64,000 nucleotides of DNA from Neoconidiobolus thromboides FSU 785. Lineage: Eukaryota > Entomophthoromycota > Entomophthoromycetes > Entomophthorales > Neoconidiobolaceae. The notes under the pieces are model-generated. The model searched no databases and was not told the DNA's origin. It saw only the letters and a list, made by a program, of their open reading frames with translations. Of the stretch, positions 1-11,146 are shown one piece after another; the stretch's first letter is position 1, and each line of letters starts with the position of its first letter. Both the position numbers and the translations under genes were made by a program. The stretch spans positions 1 through 64,000 of the forward strand of contig MU626369.1 of assembly GCA_025603075.1 (NCBI GenBank), read 5' to 3'.

Positions 1-175
1 TTTCGTATTTTATACAGCTTGTGCAGGCTGGCATACAGCTGCACTTGCAGTCAACCTCTCTGATTTAAATGCCATTCCTCCAGAGTATCCTATCCATGAA
101 AGACCTAGACCTAGGAGATTGATGCATCAAGCGGTGGAAATTGAAGGTGACTTTGTGCCATTTGATTTCCAATAA
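1..175 (+). CDS. F-box/RCC1-repeat protein, 3' end only
   Basis: Only the last 57 codons are in the window, read from base 2 to the TAA at 173-175. The peptide contains ACAGWHTAALAVNL, the terminal RCC1-type blade motif, and is nearly identical there to the complete F-box/RCC1 protein at 47233-48732. After the PPEYPI stretch the two diverge: this copy ends in an EIEGDFVPFDFQ tail that the 47 kb copy lacks. RCC1-repeat F-box proteins (Saf1/Pof9 type in yeasts) are substrate receptors of SCF ubiquitin ligases; whether this copy has the F-box cannot be seen because its start lies outside the window. Confidence 0.85.
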   Translation, partial: FVFYTACAGWHTAALAVNLSDLNAIPPEYPIHERPRPRRLMHQAVEIEGDFVPFDFQ

Positions 176-666
176 ATTATCCAAAGTATACTAAAATTTA
201 GCCAAATCAAACTTTTGTAAATAAATGATTAAATCTGAGTCAGAATATTTGAAATATAGTTTTATATTCAATAGTTTAATTATGATGCTTTTTAAAATAA
301 CTCAGTAAGGCAAGCAATAAATAGCATACCAGAATAGTACGTTTACTAAATAATTGTTTATCATGAATTTTTATTAAGTCTTTTAGTAGTAGTAAAAATT
401 ACTTGTAAAAGAATTTTATTTAGCCTATTTATTAATAAAACTTTAATAACTTGACAACTAAGGCTGACCAATCAAATCAGATTGATCAGTCTTAAAACCA
501 ATAAATCAGCATCAACTAAATGAGATCATAAATTTCCCAAGCTTGGAACTGAAATCCATAAAATTTAATACAATCAAGTAATCAGTAAACACAAAAAAGT
601 TATAAGATTTCTTCATAAGATAATTAATATCAGTTCAGCTTTCCATTAACAACTACAATAGTAACA
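176..666. other. Intergenic, RCC1 gene to mitochondrial carrier
   Basis: No coding potential is seen. It holds the terminator region of the upstream gene, a hairpin-capable repeat at 460-493 and the promoter of the carrier gene. No strong TATA box could be assigned. Confidence 0.5.
460..493. repeat. Imperfect 14-bp inverted repeat
   Basis: AAGGCTGACCAATC (460-473) and GATTGATCAGTCTT (480-493) are inverted copies with a 6-base loop. The two mismatches would be G:U pairs in one RNA strand. It lies about 170 bases upstream of the carrier start and contains a CCAAT box, so it may be a promoter element or part of a transcript end. Confidence 0.45.
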
Positions 667-1746
667 ATGGGCGCTTCAATAATATCCATGAATCAAAACA
701 AGGATCAAAATAATAAAGCAGATTTAATTTTAGAAAAGGATTATAACAAAAAACTAAATGATTTAATTTATAAACATCGAACTGGAATAGCAGCTGGGAG
801 CAGTGGAATAACTTCCGTATTAGTAGGACACCCATTTGATACATTAAAAACAAGAATGCAAGTAGCCGATCCACCATTAAGTTTGTCACAATGTTATAAA
901 GATATAGTAGGACGCTATGGATATTTATCATTGTGGCGAGGGGTAGCTGGACCTTTGTGTGTAGTAAGTTTATTAAAAGGTTTTTCATTTACAAGTTATG
1001 ATATGGCATCACGTACTTTAATGCATAAATTTTATGATGTTAATGCAAGTTCCATGTTCAACTCGAAATTAAATAAAGAATGGTTTGATTTGCCTCATTA
1101 TTCAAAATACAATGACACCCCATTCTATAAAAAATTACCATTGTTGATGGCTTCAGGCGCTTTCGCTGGAACTTTGACGGTCATGCTTAGTGGCCCATTG
1201 GAATTAATTAAAGTACAAGTTCAACTTGGTAGAAGACAAACTTCAATTCCAGGAAGTGGGGATGCGATAATTAAAAAAAAGAGTGAAGGTATTATCAGCT
1301 GTGCAAAACGAATTTATAATACAGCAGGTGTAACAGGATTTTATAGAGGAGTATTAGCGCATTTATATAGAGATGGATTCGGTACCGCAATTTATTTTGG
1401 TGGGTATGAATCATTTAAAACATTAATTAATCAAAGTGGATTATTTTCGTTTGGTTTAACCTCTTTAGTATCAGGCGGTTTAGCAGGCACCCTTTCTTGG
1501 TGTGTATTATTTCCAATCGATGTAGTTAAATCACGATTACAAAAAGAAGCCTTTTTACCAAAACAACATCAAAAATTTGATGGTTCTATTATAAAGTGTA
1601 TTAAATTACTCTATCGCACAAATAATAACTTTAAAGTATTTTATGCTGGCCTCCCTCCTACCTTACTTAGAGCATTACCTATCCATGCGCTCAATTTTAC
1701 CATTTATGAAAATGTTATGAAATGGATTGAAGACACTCATCAATAA
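667..1746 (+). CDS. Mitochondrial carrier (SLC25) family protein
   Basis: A complete, intronless 359-residue inner-membrane solute carrier. The three tandem repeats are visible, each with the Px[DE]xx[KR] signature: PFDTLK near residue 56, PLELIK near 177 and PIDVVK near 283, each followed some way on by an aromatic-glycine segment (LWRG, FYRG, FYAG). About 35 hydrophilic residues precede the first repeat. The third signature (FPIDVVKSRLQ) and the RALP segment near the end resemble the amino-acid/carnitine branch (ORT1, CRC1, SLC25A20/29), but the substrate cannot be fixed by eye. The start is the first ATG after an in-frame stop; the next Met is residue 8. Confidence 0.92.
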   Translation: MGASIISMNQNKDQNNKADLILEKDYNKKLNDLIYKHRTGIAAGSSGITSVLVGHPFDTLKTRMQVADPPLSLSQCYKDIVGRYGYLSLWRGVAGPLCVVSLLKGFSFTSYDMASRTLMHKFYDVNASSMFNSKLNKEWFDLPHYSKYNDTPFYKKLPLLMASGAFAGTLTVMLSGPLELIKVQVQLGRRQTSIPGSGDAIIKKKSEGIISCAKRIYNTAGVTGFYRGVLAHLYRDGFGTAIYFGGYESFKTLINQSGLFSFGLTSLVSGGLAGTLSWCVLFPIDVVKSRLQKEAFLPKQHQKFDGSIIKCIKLLYRTNNNFKVFYAGLPPTLLRALPIHALNFTIYENVMKWIEDTHQ

Positions 1747-2406
1747 GTTTAAATTATAAGTTTATTTAGAGTATCAATAGTTTATGGGTTTTATTACAAT
1801 GTAGTTTATATTTTAAAATCTGCTGAAATGGGTTATAAAAGCATTATTAATATTAACATGCACAATCTATATTATTATTAAGTATTATTGGTTTGGTCTA
1901 TAGTTAAGTATAATCATTGCTTTTTATTTAGATTTAATAAACATTTTTAGATTTGGATTTTTGTTTCTATAAATTGATAACTTAAATTCAATTAAACTGT
2001 ACATTGATCTTTAATATATCTTAGTTTTTATAAATTAGTTTATTTAACGTTTTTATTTTTTATATAATTTAAATAGCCCAAACTATAATACAATTATATT
2101 TAGTAGTTTGTTATTTGAATAAAGATTTTAAAAGTAAACTCTTATTATTTTATTATCCTTCTCCTTGAATGATTTGATAAAAAGGACTTACTGAACATCA
2201 TATATCGCTTTTTCAACTCATAGAACAGTATATAGAATATAAAACATCACCAATTCAATTTCACTACATATTTTCCCCCCGATAATCTCATTAAATTGAA
2301 CTTGAAATGATTTGCTAGCCTAGATTACGAATTTCGCTTAATACAAAACTCCAAAACCTTGTCCCAAAAACTAAAAACTAATTTTCTAACAATTTTCTAC
2401 TCAATC
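1747..2406. other. Intergenic, A+T-rich
   Basis: Nothing coding is seen. The last 250 bases before 2407 are less A+T-rich and probably carry the promoter of the esterase. Confidence 0.4.
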
Positions 2407-3093
2407 ATGACCCTCAATCCTCAGTTTTATTTTATTGGTGACTCTTTAACTGAACTTGGATACTCCCTTTCCACCCGAGGTTGGTTACTAAATATCCAAG
2501 AAGCTTACATACGTAAAGTGGATATTATCAATCGAGGTTATTCAGGTTACAATACTACTTGGATAAAGCCCATTATTACCCAAATACTCGAAGAAATGTC
2601 ATCAAAAGATGTTCGATTAGTAACCTTGTTTATTGGAGCTAATGATGCAGTGACTGAAGAAGGTAGTGGACAACATGTGAGTTTAAATGAATATAGAGAA
2701 AATTTATGTTGGATGATTAATGAAATTAGAAAGAAGGTGAGCTTGGCAAAATTAATTTTAATTACACCAACCCCAGTTTATGGAGATGATTGGATTAAAG
2801 ATCAACTTTTAAAAGGCTTAGATTACAAATTAGATAGACATAATAATATTATTAAAAAATATGTTGATTGTGTGATGGAAGTTGGTCTTGAGTATGAGAT
2901 TCCAACGGTGGACCTTTGGAATAAATTTGATTCAAAAGATACCTCCTTGTTTACAGATGGTCTGCATTTTTCTGTTAAAGGTAATCAAATTCTCTATGAG
3001 CAGTGGAAAGCTTGTATTGAAAACAATTATCCTGAGTTAGCTGATTCTAATTTACAATTTGTGTACCCTTATTGGAAAGATTATTTGAATTAG
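2407..3093 (+). CDS. IAH1: SGNH/GDSL hydrolase, IAH1-like esterase
   Basis: A 228-residue esterase of the SGNH fold, close to isoamyl-acetate-hydrolysing esterase Iah1. The blocks are in order: GDSLTE (nucleophile Ser) near the N-terminus, RGYSGYNT (oxyanion Gly), GANDA (oxyanion Asn) and DGLHFSVKGN near the C-terminus carrying the catalytic Asp and His. There is no signal peptide, so it is probably cytosolic. Length matches Iah1 (about 240). The start chosen is ATG 2407: the reading frame is open upstream to 2359 but without an ATG. Intronless. The substrate is inferred from the family and could be another short-chain ester. Confidence 0.88.
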   Translation: MTLNPQFYFIGDSLTELGYSLSTRGWLLNIQEAYIRKVDIINRGYSGYNTTWIKPIITQILEEMSSKDVRLVTLFIGANDAVTEEGSGQHVSLNEYRENLCWMINEIRKKVSLAKLILITPTPVYGDDWIKDQLLKGLDYKLDRHNNIIKKYVDCVMEVGLEYEIPTVDLWNKFDSKDTSLFTDGLHFSVKGNQILYEQWKACIENNYPELADSNLQFVYPYWKDYLN

Positions 3094-3910
3094 TGGAAAA
3101 AGCTTAGAGTTTTAGTGAATTTTAGTGAAATAAACTGTTCATTGTTAAGTCTTATGGATATGGATAATTGGACTATCTTTAATAAAGTAAAATTAAAATA
3201 TTTGACAAGTTAATTATAAATTATAGTCAATTCACTATTTTTGAAACTTTCTAGCTTTTAGTTATCATTTTAAATGGAATGTTAATAATACTCTACATTA
3301 ATATATATACTCTAATAGAATTTTTCCAATACTCTAAAATTTCAAAAGCGCCATTTAATTTAAGTTAAATTAACCTTTTTATTAATACAACTTCTACTTT
3401 AATTATTAATTTTGCTAATGAACATAAAACTTATACCAATTTTAAAAAATAGAAATTCATGCAATTAAGGGGTAGAAAGAAAACTGAATTTTTGAGTCAC
3501 AACCCTTCAGTTAGGAATCTTGGTCTTACTGTGAATTTAATCTAAACAGGACACAATTTTTTAGTTTATTAGCATTATCATTTAATATATATTTACCATA
3601 ATATAAACTTTACTACGCTTAAACTTTAAAATGAAAAATAAGACGAATTAAAAAATTTTACCACGTTTAATTTACAACTACAACAAAAGTTACAATGCTA
3701 GCTTTGAGGAGGCATTCAAAGTGAAAAAAGGCAATTTTTAGCCAATTATGCTAAATAATTTAGAGATCTTTAGGGTAAAAATAAACCCGCGTTTAGATTT
3801 CAATACTTGAATAATTACCCACCAAAAACAACTTTTAAACAAGTAAAAGCTCAAGTTTAAGGAAGCATAAATCATAAAACATTGCTAAATAATGGTGCAT
3901 AATAAAAGCC
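3094..3910. other. Intergenic, A+T-rich
   Basis: No gene or structured element is recognised. Confidence 0.4.
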
Positions 3911-3957
3911 CCAATCTTTGGGTGTTACAAGAGTTGAGATTCAAATGAATATAAATA
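3911..3957 (+). promoter_or_regulatory. Likely core promoter: CCAAT box and TATA box
   Basis: CCAAT at 3911-3915 and TATAAATA at 3950-3957 lie 120 and 80 bases upstream of the ATG at 4033, a normal arrangement for a fungal promoter. Confidence 0.45.
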
Positions 3958-4032
3958 AAACTACAATACTCATTCTATTGAAAACTGATTTTAATTAAAT
4001 ATTATTTTTTGTATATTAATAATATATCCAAA

Positions 4033-4617
4033 ATGATGATTAACTCATATATATTATACGATCATAATTCATCTCATCTACCAATGACAACACCAGCACC
4101 AATGTTTATACCAAATGATCCCAATTTACAACGAAATTTAACTAATATTCTATTAGATAATGGAGAAAGTCAAATAATTAATGAAGCCAATACCACCAAA
4201 TTAGTATATCCTAAAGTTTACATCAATTGGGACACCATGTTACAAGATGGTCGTTCACTTATCTTACGAGGTGAAGTAAGTGAAATTAAACCATTTAAAT
4301 CTACCGTCATCAACACCTTTTTACTTCAATTAACATGGCCTATACTAATACTTATTCTTTACTTATTATTTCAATTTTTTTATCCCACTTTTTCCATTTG
4401 GTTTTCTTGGGTAGGTATACTACTCACTGTTTTCATGATTTATAGAGGTAAAGAATGTTATTGTTTAATAAGGGATTTAAATAATCCAGATAAATCCTTT
4501 CCTCAATTGCCAAGGTATACTGAACAGATTAATAATCGTAATTCATTGCCACCACCGGCTTATCAATCTGCCATGCAATTGCCACCAGCTTATGTACCTG
4601 GGAATAGGCAGGAGTAA
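4033..4617 (+). CDS. Membrane protein with two C-terminal PPxY motifs
   Basis: 194 residues, family not recognised. A soluble N-terminal half of about 100 residues is followed by two closely spaced hydrophobic segments (from FLLQLTWPILILILYLLFQ, then WFSWVGILLTVFMIY), probably a hairpin, and a cytosolic tail ending in LPPPAYQSAM and LPPAYVPG. Both contain a PPAY motif, the ligand of WW domains. In fungi the main WW-domain partner at membranes is the Nedd4-type ubiquitin ligase Rsp5, so a role as ligase adaptor or cargo is a reasonable inference. ATG 4033 is chosen (ATG 4036 follows directly); the open frame upstream lacks an ATG. Confidence 0.7.
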   Translation: MMINSYILYDHNSSHLPMTTPAPMFIPNDPNLQRNLTNILLDNGESQIINEANTTKLVYPKVYINWDTMLQDGRSLILRGEVSEIKPFKSTVINTFLLQLTWPILILILYLLFQFFYPTFSIWFSWVGILLTVFMIYRGKECYCLIRDLNNPDKSFPQLPRYTEQINNRNSLPPPAYQSAMQLPPAYVPGNRQE

Positions 4618-5453
4618 TTTAGGTTGGGTTCGTTTTTAAAAGTTGTTTTCTTTTTTTCTTTTGATGGAGATAGTGAGGTGTTCGATATATATTTGATATA
4701 ATAAATTAATATAGTATTGTTATTATATAAGATTGTATAAGGACATATTTCGTTTAATTCGATTTACTTTAATTTTATAAAATAATCAAAATATTGTTAA
4801 ATTTGGTAAAAATGAATTCCAGTTTCTAACTCATAGCATGATTCTTTTATTTTAATCCTTGATTGCAAATGCATTATTACTTTCTATCATAATAATGTGA
4901 ATTATTGTTATTATAAATATTACTATTCTACTAATCATTTATTATTCTTTGTATGATAATAATAGCGTAATTATTATCATTATAAATAATTCAAATAGTA
5001 TAAATACATTAACATGTTATCATGTAAATAATATGATCATGAATAAATTTTTTAATTTTATTATAAATGTTTAAATTTTTGATTAATATATAATCAACCG
5101 ATTTTCAGTTTTATTAAAAATCTATCAACAATAAAGTTATGTACAAAACTTTAATTATAAATCAAAGCAATGACATGTAGAATTCAACTATAGGCAATTC
5201 AATTGATTTTATTTTTTTAACTAATACTATCAGCAATTAATTTCAATTATCCAACATTAACTCCCATTTTATTTGAAGTAGATTGACAACTTTTAGTTAA
5301 TAGACTAATATAGTTCTTGAATTTCAATGAATTATGCAACTAACAAGCTTTGCATTGGATATCCACCAATGACCTTTCATTCTATCAACTTATGCTTCGT
5401 AATAACAGTGTGTTTTCAATAAGCAAAGCTTTAAGCTTTTTATATATAAAATA
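4618..5453. other. Intergenic, very A+T-rich, with an imperfect direct repeat
   Basis: No gene is seen. Between about 4873 and 4990 two units of roughly 65 bases repeat with changes, both having a TATCATAATAAT-like core followed by TTATTATAAATA. It looks like a simple local duplication. Confidence 0.35.
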
Positions 5454-7633
5454 ATGAAAAATTGGAATTTTAATAAATATAATTGTATTAATGTAAGATT
5501 ATTATTATTTGGATATTGAGAAATTGATATAGAACTGAAATTTTGTTAGATTAACTCGATCAATGAAGAATGGAAATTACCTGATATTGGAGATAGTAGA
5601 CCTTGGGTAAGAGAATGTTAATTATAATTGAAGAATGGAAATTAAATTAAATTCTGTGTATAGAGGATGAATTTATCAGCTAGTTATGAGGATGTATTTT
5701 TTTTAGGTAAGTTGTATACAGATTGTAATAATCAATAGAAATAGTGAAGCTAATATTATATTTTTTATCAATAAAAGCGGTGGATGATAAAATTCATGTG
5801 TATGAAATACCTAATTTAAGTTATAATAATGAACTCAATACAAATCATATCAAAGAGAACCATTTAAAACCAATAAAAATTATTGATATGCCAAATGATT
5901 TTACACAAGAAGAATTAGCTAATATGCAAGGAACCAGAAGTATCAATACTATAAAAGTAGGCTACATAGATGATGAATCCATCTTAGTAACCGCAGATGA
6001 CCGAGGTATTATTCGAGTGTTTTTTTTAAGTGAAATAGACAAAAAACCAATATCATTTTATAATCAATGTTCTAGTTGGGGTGTAGCTATTAATTCTAAA
6101 GATAAAATAATAGCAGTTAGTTCTAATTTACATGTTATTACATTATTTAATTTGCAAAATAATAACATAACTAAGCTTTATGGGCATGAAGATAATATAC
6201 CATATTTAGATTTCCATCAAAATGGCCAAAGGTTAGTTTCTTGTTCAATTGATGGTACATGTAGAGTATGGGATATTATTTTAGGTCGATGTTTAGCGGA
6301 GATTCAATTGAATTCAGGTTATCTCTGGTCATGTGAATATTTATATAAAGACTATTTTTTATCAGTGGAAAAGGATTCACTATTTAATAGTATTCAAGAA
6401 GAACAAGAATATAATGGTAGGAATTTTAATTTATCAGAAAGAATTCGTCAACATAGAAGGAGAGAGCATGTCAATGATGAAAGATTAGGAAATTTTAATT
6501 TAAATCAAGGTTTAAATAACTACTTCAACGATAACGAAAGGGAAACTAATGAATTGGACAACAATAACCTTTATAGATTAAGTTTACGTCAAAGAAATCA
6601 AATGCTCGAAGAAATGGACTTAAATTTTAATCAGAATTTATTTTTAAATCCAAATTTAATCAATAATGAAAATGAGACTCAACTTAATTATACTAATGAA
6701 GAAGATAGTTTTGGTTATTATGAAGATGAAAATGAAGATGAAATAGAACAAGATGAAGATGAAATTGAAATCGAAAATCAATATAGCTTTTTTCGAGATT
6801 TGATAGAATATCAAAATAATGAATATTATACACAACCGCAGTCTCAATCTGATATCAATAATGAAGATTATGAAGAAATAAGAGCTTATTATAACGGACG
6901 ATTGAGAAGTAGTTTTAGTGATGAAAGAGATAGTATTAGTCCAATGAATGAATTAATTATCACCGAAAATGATGTTAATTTACTTAATCAAGAAATTAAT
7001 TTAAACGAAAATGAAAATGAGAAATTGATAAATAAATTAAATGTATTTCAAGGTAAGTTATTCAGTTATGAATTATATAATCAATATTATCAACTTAAGA
7101 ATGAAATGAAACAATTGGAAGTTAAACTAAATTTATTTTATAACCAATTTATAAAATATATAAAAGATAATCAGTTTATTGAAGAATTAATTGAAACTAT
7201 TAAATGTATTATTAATTTATTTGATAATATAATGGTTAAAACATCAATTTCATATTCTAAAAATCAAATGGAATATTTGTTATCAAAATTAATAAGGTAT
7301 TTCAATTTAATTAAAGAAATAATAGATGAAAAATTAAGTGATAATAAATTAATTGAAATAATGATAACAGATAGTAAATTTTATAAATATAAATTAGATA
7401 TTGAAAAAGAAGAAGATATAATAATAATATGTAGTATTAATTCGATCTTTTTATTAAAATATAATAATAATGAATTAATAATACTCAATCATATTAAACA
7501 AGTAATTGAAGAAGATAGCAATAATGCAGTTATTAATCAATTTCAAAGATTAAATATGTTAATTAAAATCAATGAATTTAATTGTTTATTATCAATTTCT
7601 CAAAAAGGCCAAGGTAAATTAATTAGAATAGTA

Positions 7634-7666
<33 letters not shown>

Positions 7667-7918
7667 CAAATTCAACTTCGAATGGAAAGTATAATACCAA
7701 TGAAATCCATTCAACCATGTCCAATATTAGGTATATTTATTAAAAAATATAAAAAATCAGATAAAACTTGCAATTTATTTTTAAAAATTCCTAATTTGAA
7801 TTTGTTAATTGATGTCTATTTAATTTATTACGATGGTCGAATGATATCATTTTCATTAAATCAATCTCAATTACCTAAGATTAGTACTTATCTATTAGAA
7901 ACTACCAATTTATTTTAA
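5454..7918 (+). CDS. CRT10: CRT10-like WD40 protein
   Basis: Four exons: 5454-5492, 5550-5606, 5664-5706 and 5778-7918, joined in frame by GTAAG...AG introns, giving 759 residues. The small exons restore a conserved N-terminus (WKLPDIGDSRPWRMNLSAS, then FFLAVDDKIHVY) that is lost if only the long exon is read. WD40-like blades follow: VTADDRGIIRVF, IAVSSNLHVITLFNL, LYGHEDNIPYLDF and SCSIDGTCRVWDI. This layout resembles fungal Crt10 (Pfam CRT10), a WD40 factor affecting ribonucleotide reductase genes in yeast. The middle (about residues 270-470) is acidic and Asn-rich, and (AAT)n near 7636-7670 encodes an Asn run. The stop overlaps that of PUS10 on the other strand. A generic WD40 protein is the alternative. 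Confidence 0.72.
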
Positions 7919-9838
7919 GGCCATTGTAAATCTATCTTTGTCACATCTAGTTCCAATAAATCCATGGATTTTTGTTGTAATAAATCTTTAATATTAGGTA
8001 ACGTTCTTCCCATATCTCCATGAACTAATTCTTTAATATATGTACCTGCTTCAGCTTGTAATTTAATTAAAATAAAATTTGGTTTTATAAAATGATAATT
8101 TATAGAATAAATTGTTTTTTTTCGTATCATTGGACTACGTCTATATTAAAAATAAATCAGTTTTATATTATGTTACATACTATTATATATTATTTACCTA
8201 TGTAATACTCTCAATGGAGTGTCTTGTAATAAATCAAAATTAGTAGGTAAATCAGCAATCAATTGATTTAGTTTCAACTCTGATTCGATATCACTAGCAT
8301 AACATAAACATTGATAGTGTTTTACTTTTTTTTCTTCACCTTCTTTTAATTTTTTTAATTCTTCTCTATTAAAATTAATTTAATAAAAAATGTTAATAAA
8401 TTTTATTCTATTAATTATTTCAATATTGATTATTATTTAACTACTTACTTTGTTATCCATTTTAATTGAACTACATTAACTAGTTTATTACTATTGATTT
8501 CATCTAATAAATTAATATATATTTGATTAAAATTATTTATTAATTAATTTATTTATTTACCTGATAATTGTTTCAATTGCATCTCATTAATTGTCACAAT
8601 TCTCGGATTAATCAATTCAATAGAAAAAGGTCGACCTTCTCCTAGCATTCTAACATCGGCATCTTCTCTACCTGAAGCAACAAAATTGGTATTATCTGCT
8701 TTAAAAAAAAGCTTCAACTTTTCGTCAATCAATTCTGATACTGAATATTTGGTTTTTTTAATCCCATTAATTACCCAAGGTGTTTGGGATATATTTCTTT
8801 CCAACTTTTTATATCTTCCACCAATAAAAATCGAATCATGTAATAAACTTACATTTTCAAATCTTGCTGTAGTAGAGAGTTTTTTGACTGGTAGAGAATA
8901 TAATAAATTGACATTTTGTTGATTAATATGTCGTAAGTTCTCAATTACTTTACTTCGAGAATTTTGTATTTTTTTCCATTTAATTGTATAGCCATCCACT
9001 TCTTTTTCTAAATTATTAATTAAATAGTCACTCTCTTCATGTTCCATTGTTATTGTTATATTTAATTTAGACTAATTAATAAAATAAATAAATAAATAAT
9101 AAATAAATAATAAATAAATAAATAAATAATAAATAAATAATAATAAAACAAAATTAATTGACTTACTTCTAAATTATAGTTCAATCCGAATTCTTTTTCA
9201 ATTTGTTTACCAATTAAATTTCTCAATATTACTTTCAAAGAAACAAATTTTTCTTCATTAATCTCATTACTATAACTCAATATTTAAAAATAAAATTAAT
9301 AAATTAATAACTTACTTAATTAAATTTAGAAATTCCATTTTAGCTAATTTTTCCAGTATTAATGTGCCTTTAGCTAACGCTATATTCACTTGAAAATCAT
9401 CAACTTCATACCCTTCATTTTTGATTTTTTTGTATATTATTCCACTTAATTCTTGAATCTTCGATTGCTTTAATAAACCAGTACATCCAATACAACTTTG
9501 AGTATCGAATTCAATTTCATTATTAATAATCTTTAATAATTCTTCTTCTAATAACTGAATTAATTAATTAATTAATAATCAAATTTAATAAAAAACAATT
9601 AATAAAATGATATTTTTTAAATAACTTACTTTTTCTTCTATATTATTATCTACATTGATTAGAAACAACCTGCAACAACAATAACTACAATAACCATTAG
9701 AAATCAATCGTTTTAAATAAAAAGTAGTATCTTCATTAAGTTTTCTTTCTTCTTTGAACTCATTTAATTGGGATAAAACTAAATTTAAAATAAGTTAATT
9801 TTGTAGTTTCAAAGGCTTTAATATTACTTACTTGACAT
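7915..9838 (-). CDS. PUS10: tRNA pseudouridine synthase PUS10
   Basis: Eight exons on the minus strand: 9838-9832, 9778-9630, 9554-9316, 9275-9167, 9071-8561, 8503-8449, 8365-8198 and 8140-7915. All joins keep frame and give 487 residues (human PUS10 is about 530). An N-terminal cysteine motif (YCSYCCCR, then CIGC) matches the zinc-binding THUMP-containing part. The catalytic block SGREDADVRMLGEGRPF follows, with the GRED Asp (about residue 305) as presumed catalytic residue, then DTPLRVLHRR and the terminal AGTYIKELVHGDMGRT segment. Pus10 makes pseudouridine 54/55 in the tRNA T-loop in archaea and some eukaryotes; it is absent from S. cerevisiae. The first exon is only ATGTCAA. The intron at 9072-9166 is an AAAT/AAAAT simple repeat. 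The final stop overlaps the stop of the CRT10-like gene. Confidence 0.93.
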
Positions 9839-11146
9839 TACTTGAAATTAAAAAAGAATTTTTTAATAAATATTCAAAATAGTTTTAAAAATTCAAAAAT
9901 TGAAAGAAGTTTTATTTAATTGGTTGAAATATTCTTCAAAATCAATCCCAATTTAAAAGATTTTTAAATTCAATTTAAAAACTGAGAATCTAAAAAGGGA
10001 CTAATTGGATGGACTTGTGTGTATCAAACACAAATAATAGAATCAATGCTTTTTAATTTTCAATTTCAATTCCAATTCTACAATAACAACTATATTATAT
10101 TGTAATTACAATCTGATGAACTCATTGACTATTGAGTTTTATAGAAATTGAATTTAATTATATTAAAATAGACTAAGAATCAAGGTTCAATTTAAACCCA
10201 ACTTTTATAAGATATTTGATACTTAATTGGCTAATTATAAAAAAGATGTCTCATTAAAGTTTTATAACATTATTAACTTTTTTTAATTAGACTATATTTA
10301 AAATAGAAGTATAAATTAGATTTTAAAAGCTATTGAAAATTCCAATTGAGCGTTTCAAAATCAAGTAAGCACATAAAGTGTTAAATTATAAAATAATCTA
10401 TTAATAATGGATAATCTTTTTATTTTACTCAAGTTTAAAGTGAATTTTTAAACTTAAAGTATACTAGAGAGAAGGTTCAAGCTGCTATTCACAAAACTTG
10501 ATTTATTTAGTAAAGCATAATTTCTTTTAAATAAAGTAAATACCTTTTCATATTTTACTAAATAAATCAAGCTTTGTGAATAACAACTTGAACCTTCTTT
10601 AGTGATATAAGGAAAAAGGATGGAAAATTAAATGCTTTTTAGAATCTTTAAAAAAATTGAAGTGTTTTTTTATTGACATCATTACTAATTAGCTGCTTTT
10701 AAAATATTCAACTTCGGCTCATTTTCTTAAGAATAAGCAAAGATTTAAACACTTAGTTCTATTTTTATATAATTTTGAGATTTTTAGTTTGAAATTTAAA
10801 ATCTTTTTGATCTTATTATTTTTACCATATTCATCACTTATTAACATAGAATAGAACTTATTAAAATTATCAATGTAACTAAAATAACAGGACCATTTGT
10901 TTCTAGTAAAATCGAATAGAACATGCTTCTTTCTACATTAATAACTTATCAACAATACATCAATAATTGTGTTAAAATATTTAAGTTTATTTTTAGGTAT
11001 TCATTTATTTTTAGAATCTACTCAGAACTTCCAATCAGGTGATTGAATTATTTTTATACTATAGAGGAATAAAATGAAAATAGAGCATTTCTTTTAATTT
11101 AAATTTTTTTGTAAATAAATAATTAGTAATAAAAGATAGCATCCTT
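9839..11146. other. Intergenic with a long inverted repeat
   Basis: Divergent promoters of PUS10 and the coiled-coil gene flank this A+T-rich stretch. Its only clear structure is the inverted repeat at 10471-10597. Confidence 0.5.
10471..10597. repeat. Near-perfect 44-bp inverted repeat (foldback element)
   Basis: Left arm 10471-10514 begins GAAGGTTCAAGC; right arm 10554-10597 ends with its complement GAACCTTC. The arms match at 41 of 44 positions around a 39-base spacer. TAG occurs close to both ends but target duplications are not clear. It shares no sequence with the ~100-bp MITE family and carries no ORF. A short GAAGGTTCAA match occurs near 21380. Confidence 0.75.

Noticed and set aside
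653-988. Minus-strand ORF across the mitochondrial carrier
   Set aside because: Antisense shadow of a clear coding sequence; same for ORFs opposite the MFS, DNase, WOPR and WD40 genes.
9072-9166. AAAT/AAAAT repeat read as the C-terminal coding end of an ORF
   Set aside because: It is intron 4 of PUS10; splicing gives a continuous conserved protein.
10650-10770. Possible MITE (GTGTTTTTTTATTGACATCATT)
   Set aside because: Only one end resembles the family; the other end has no ACATCCCC sequence.
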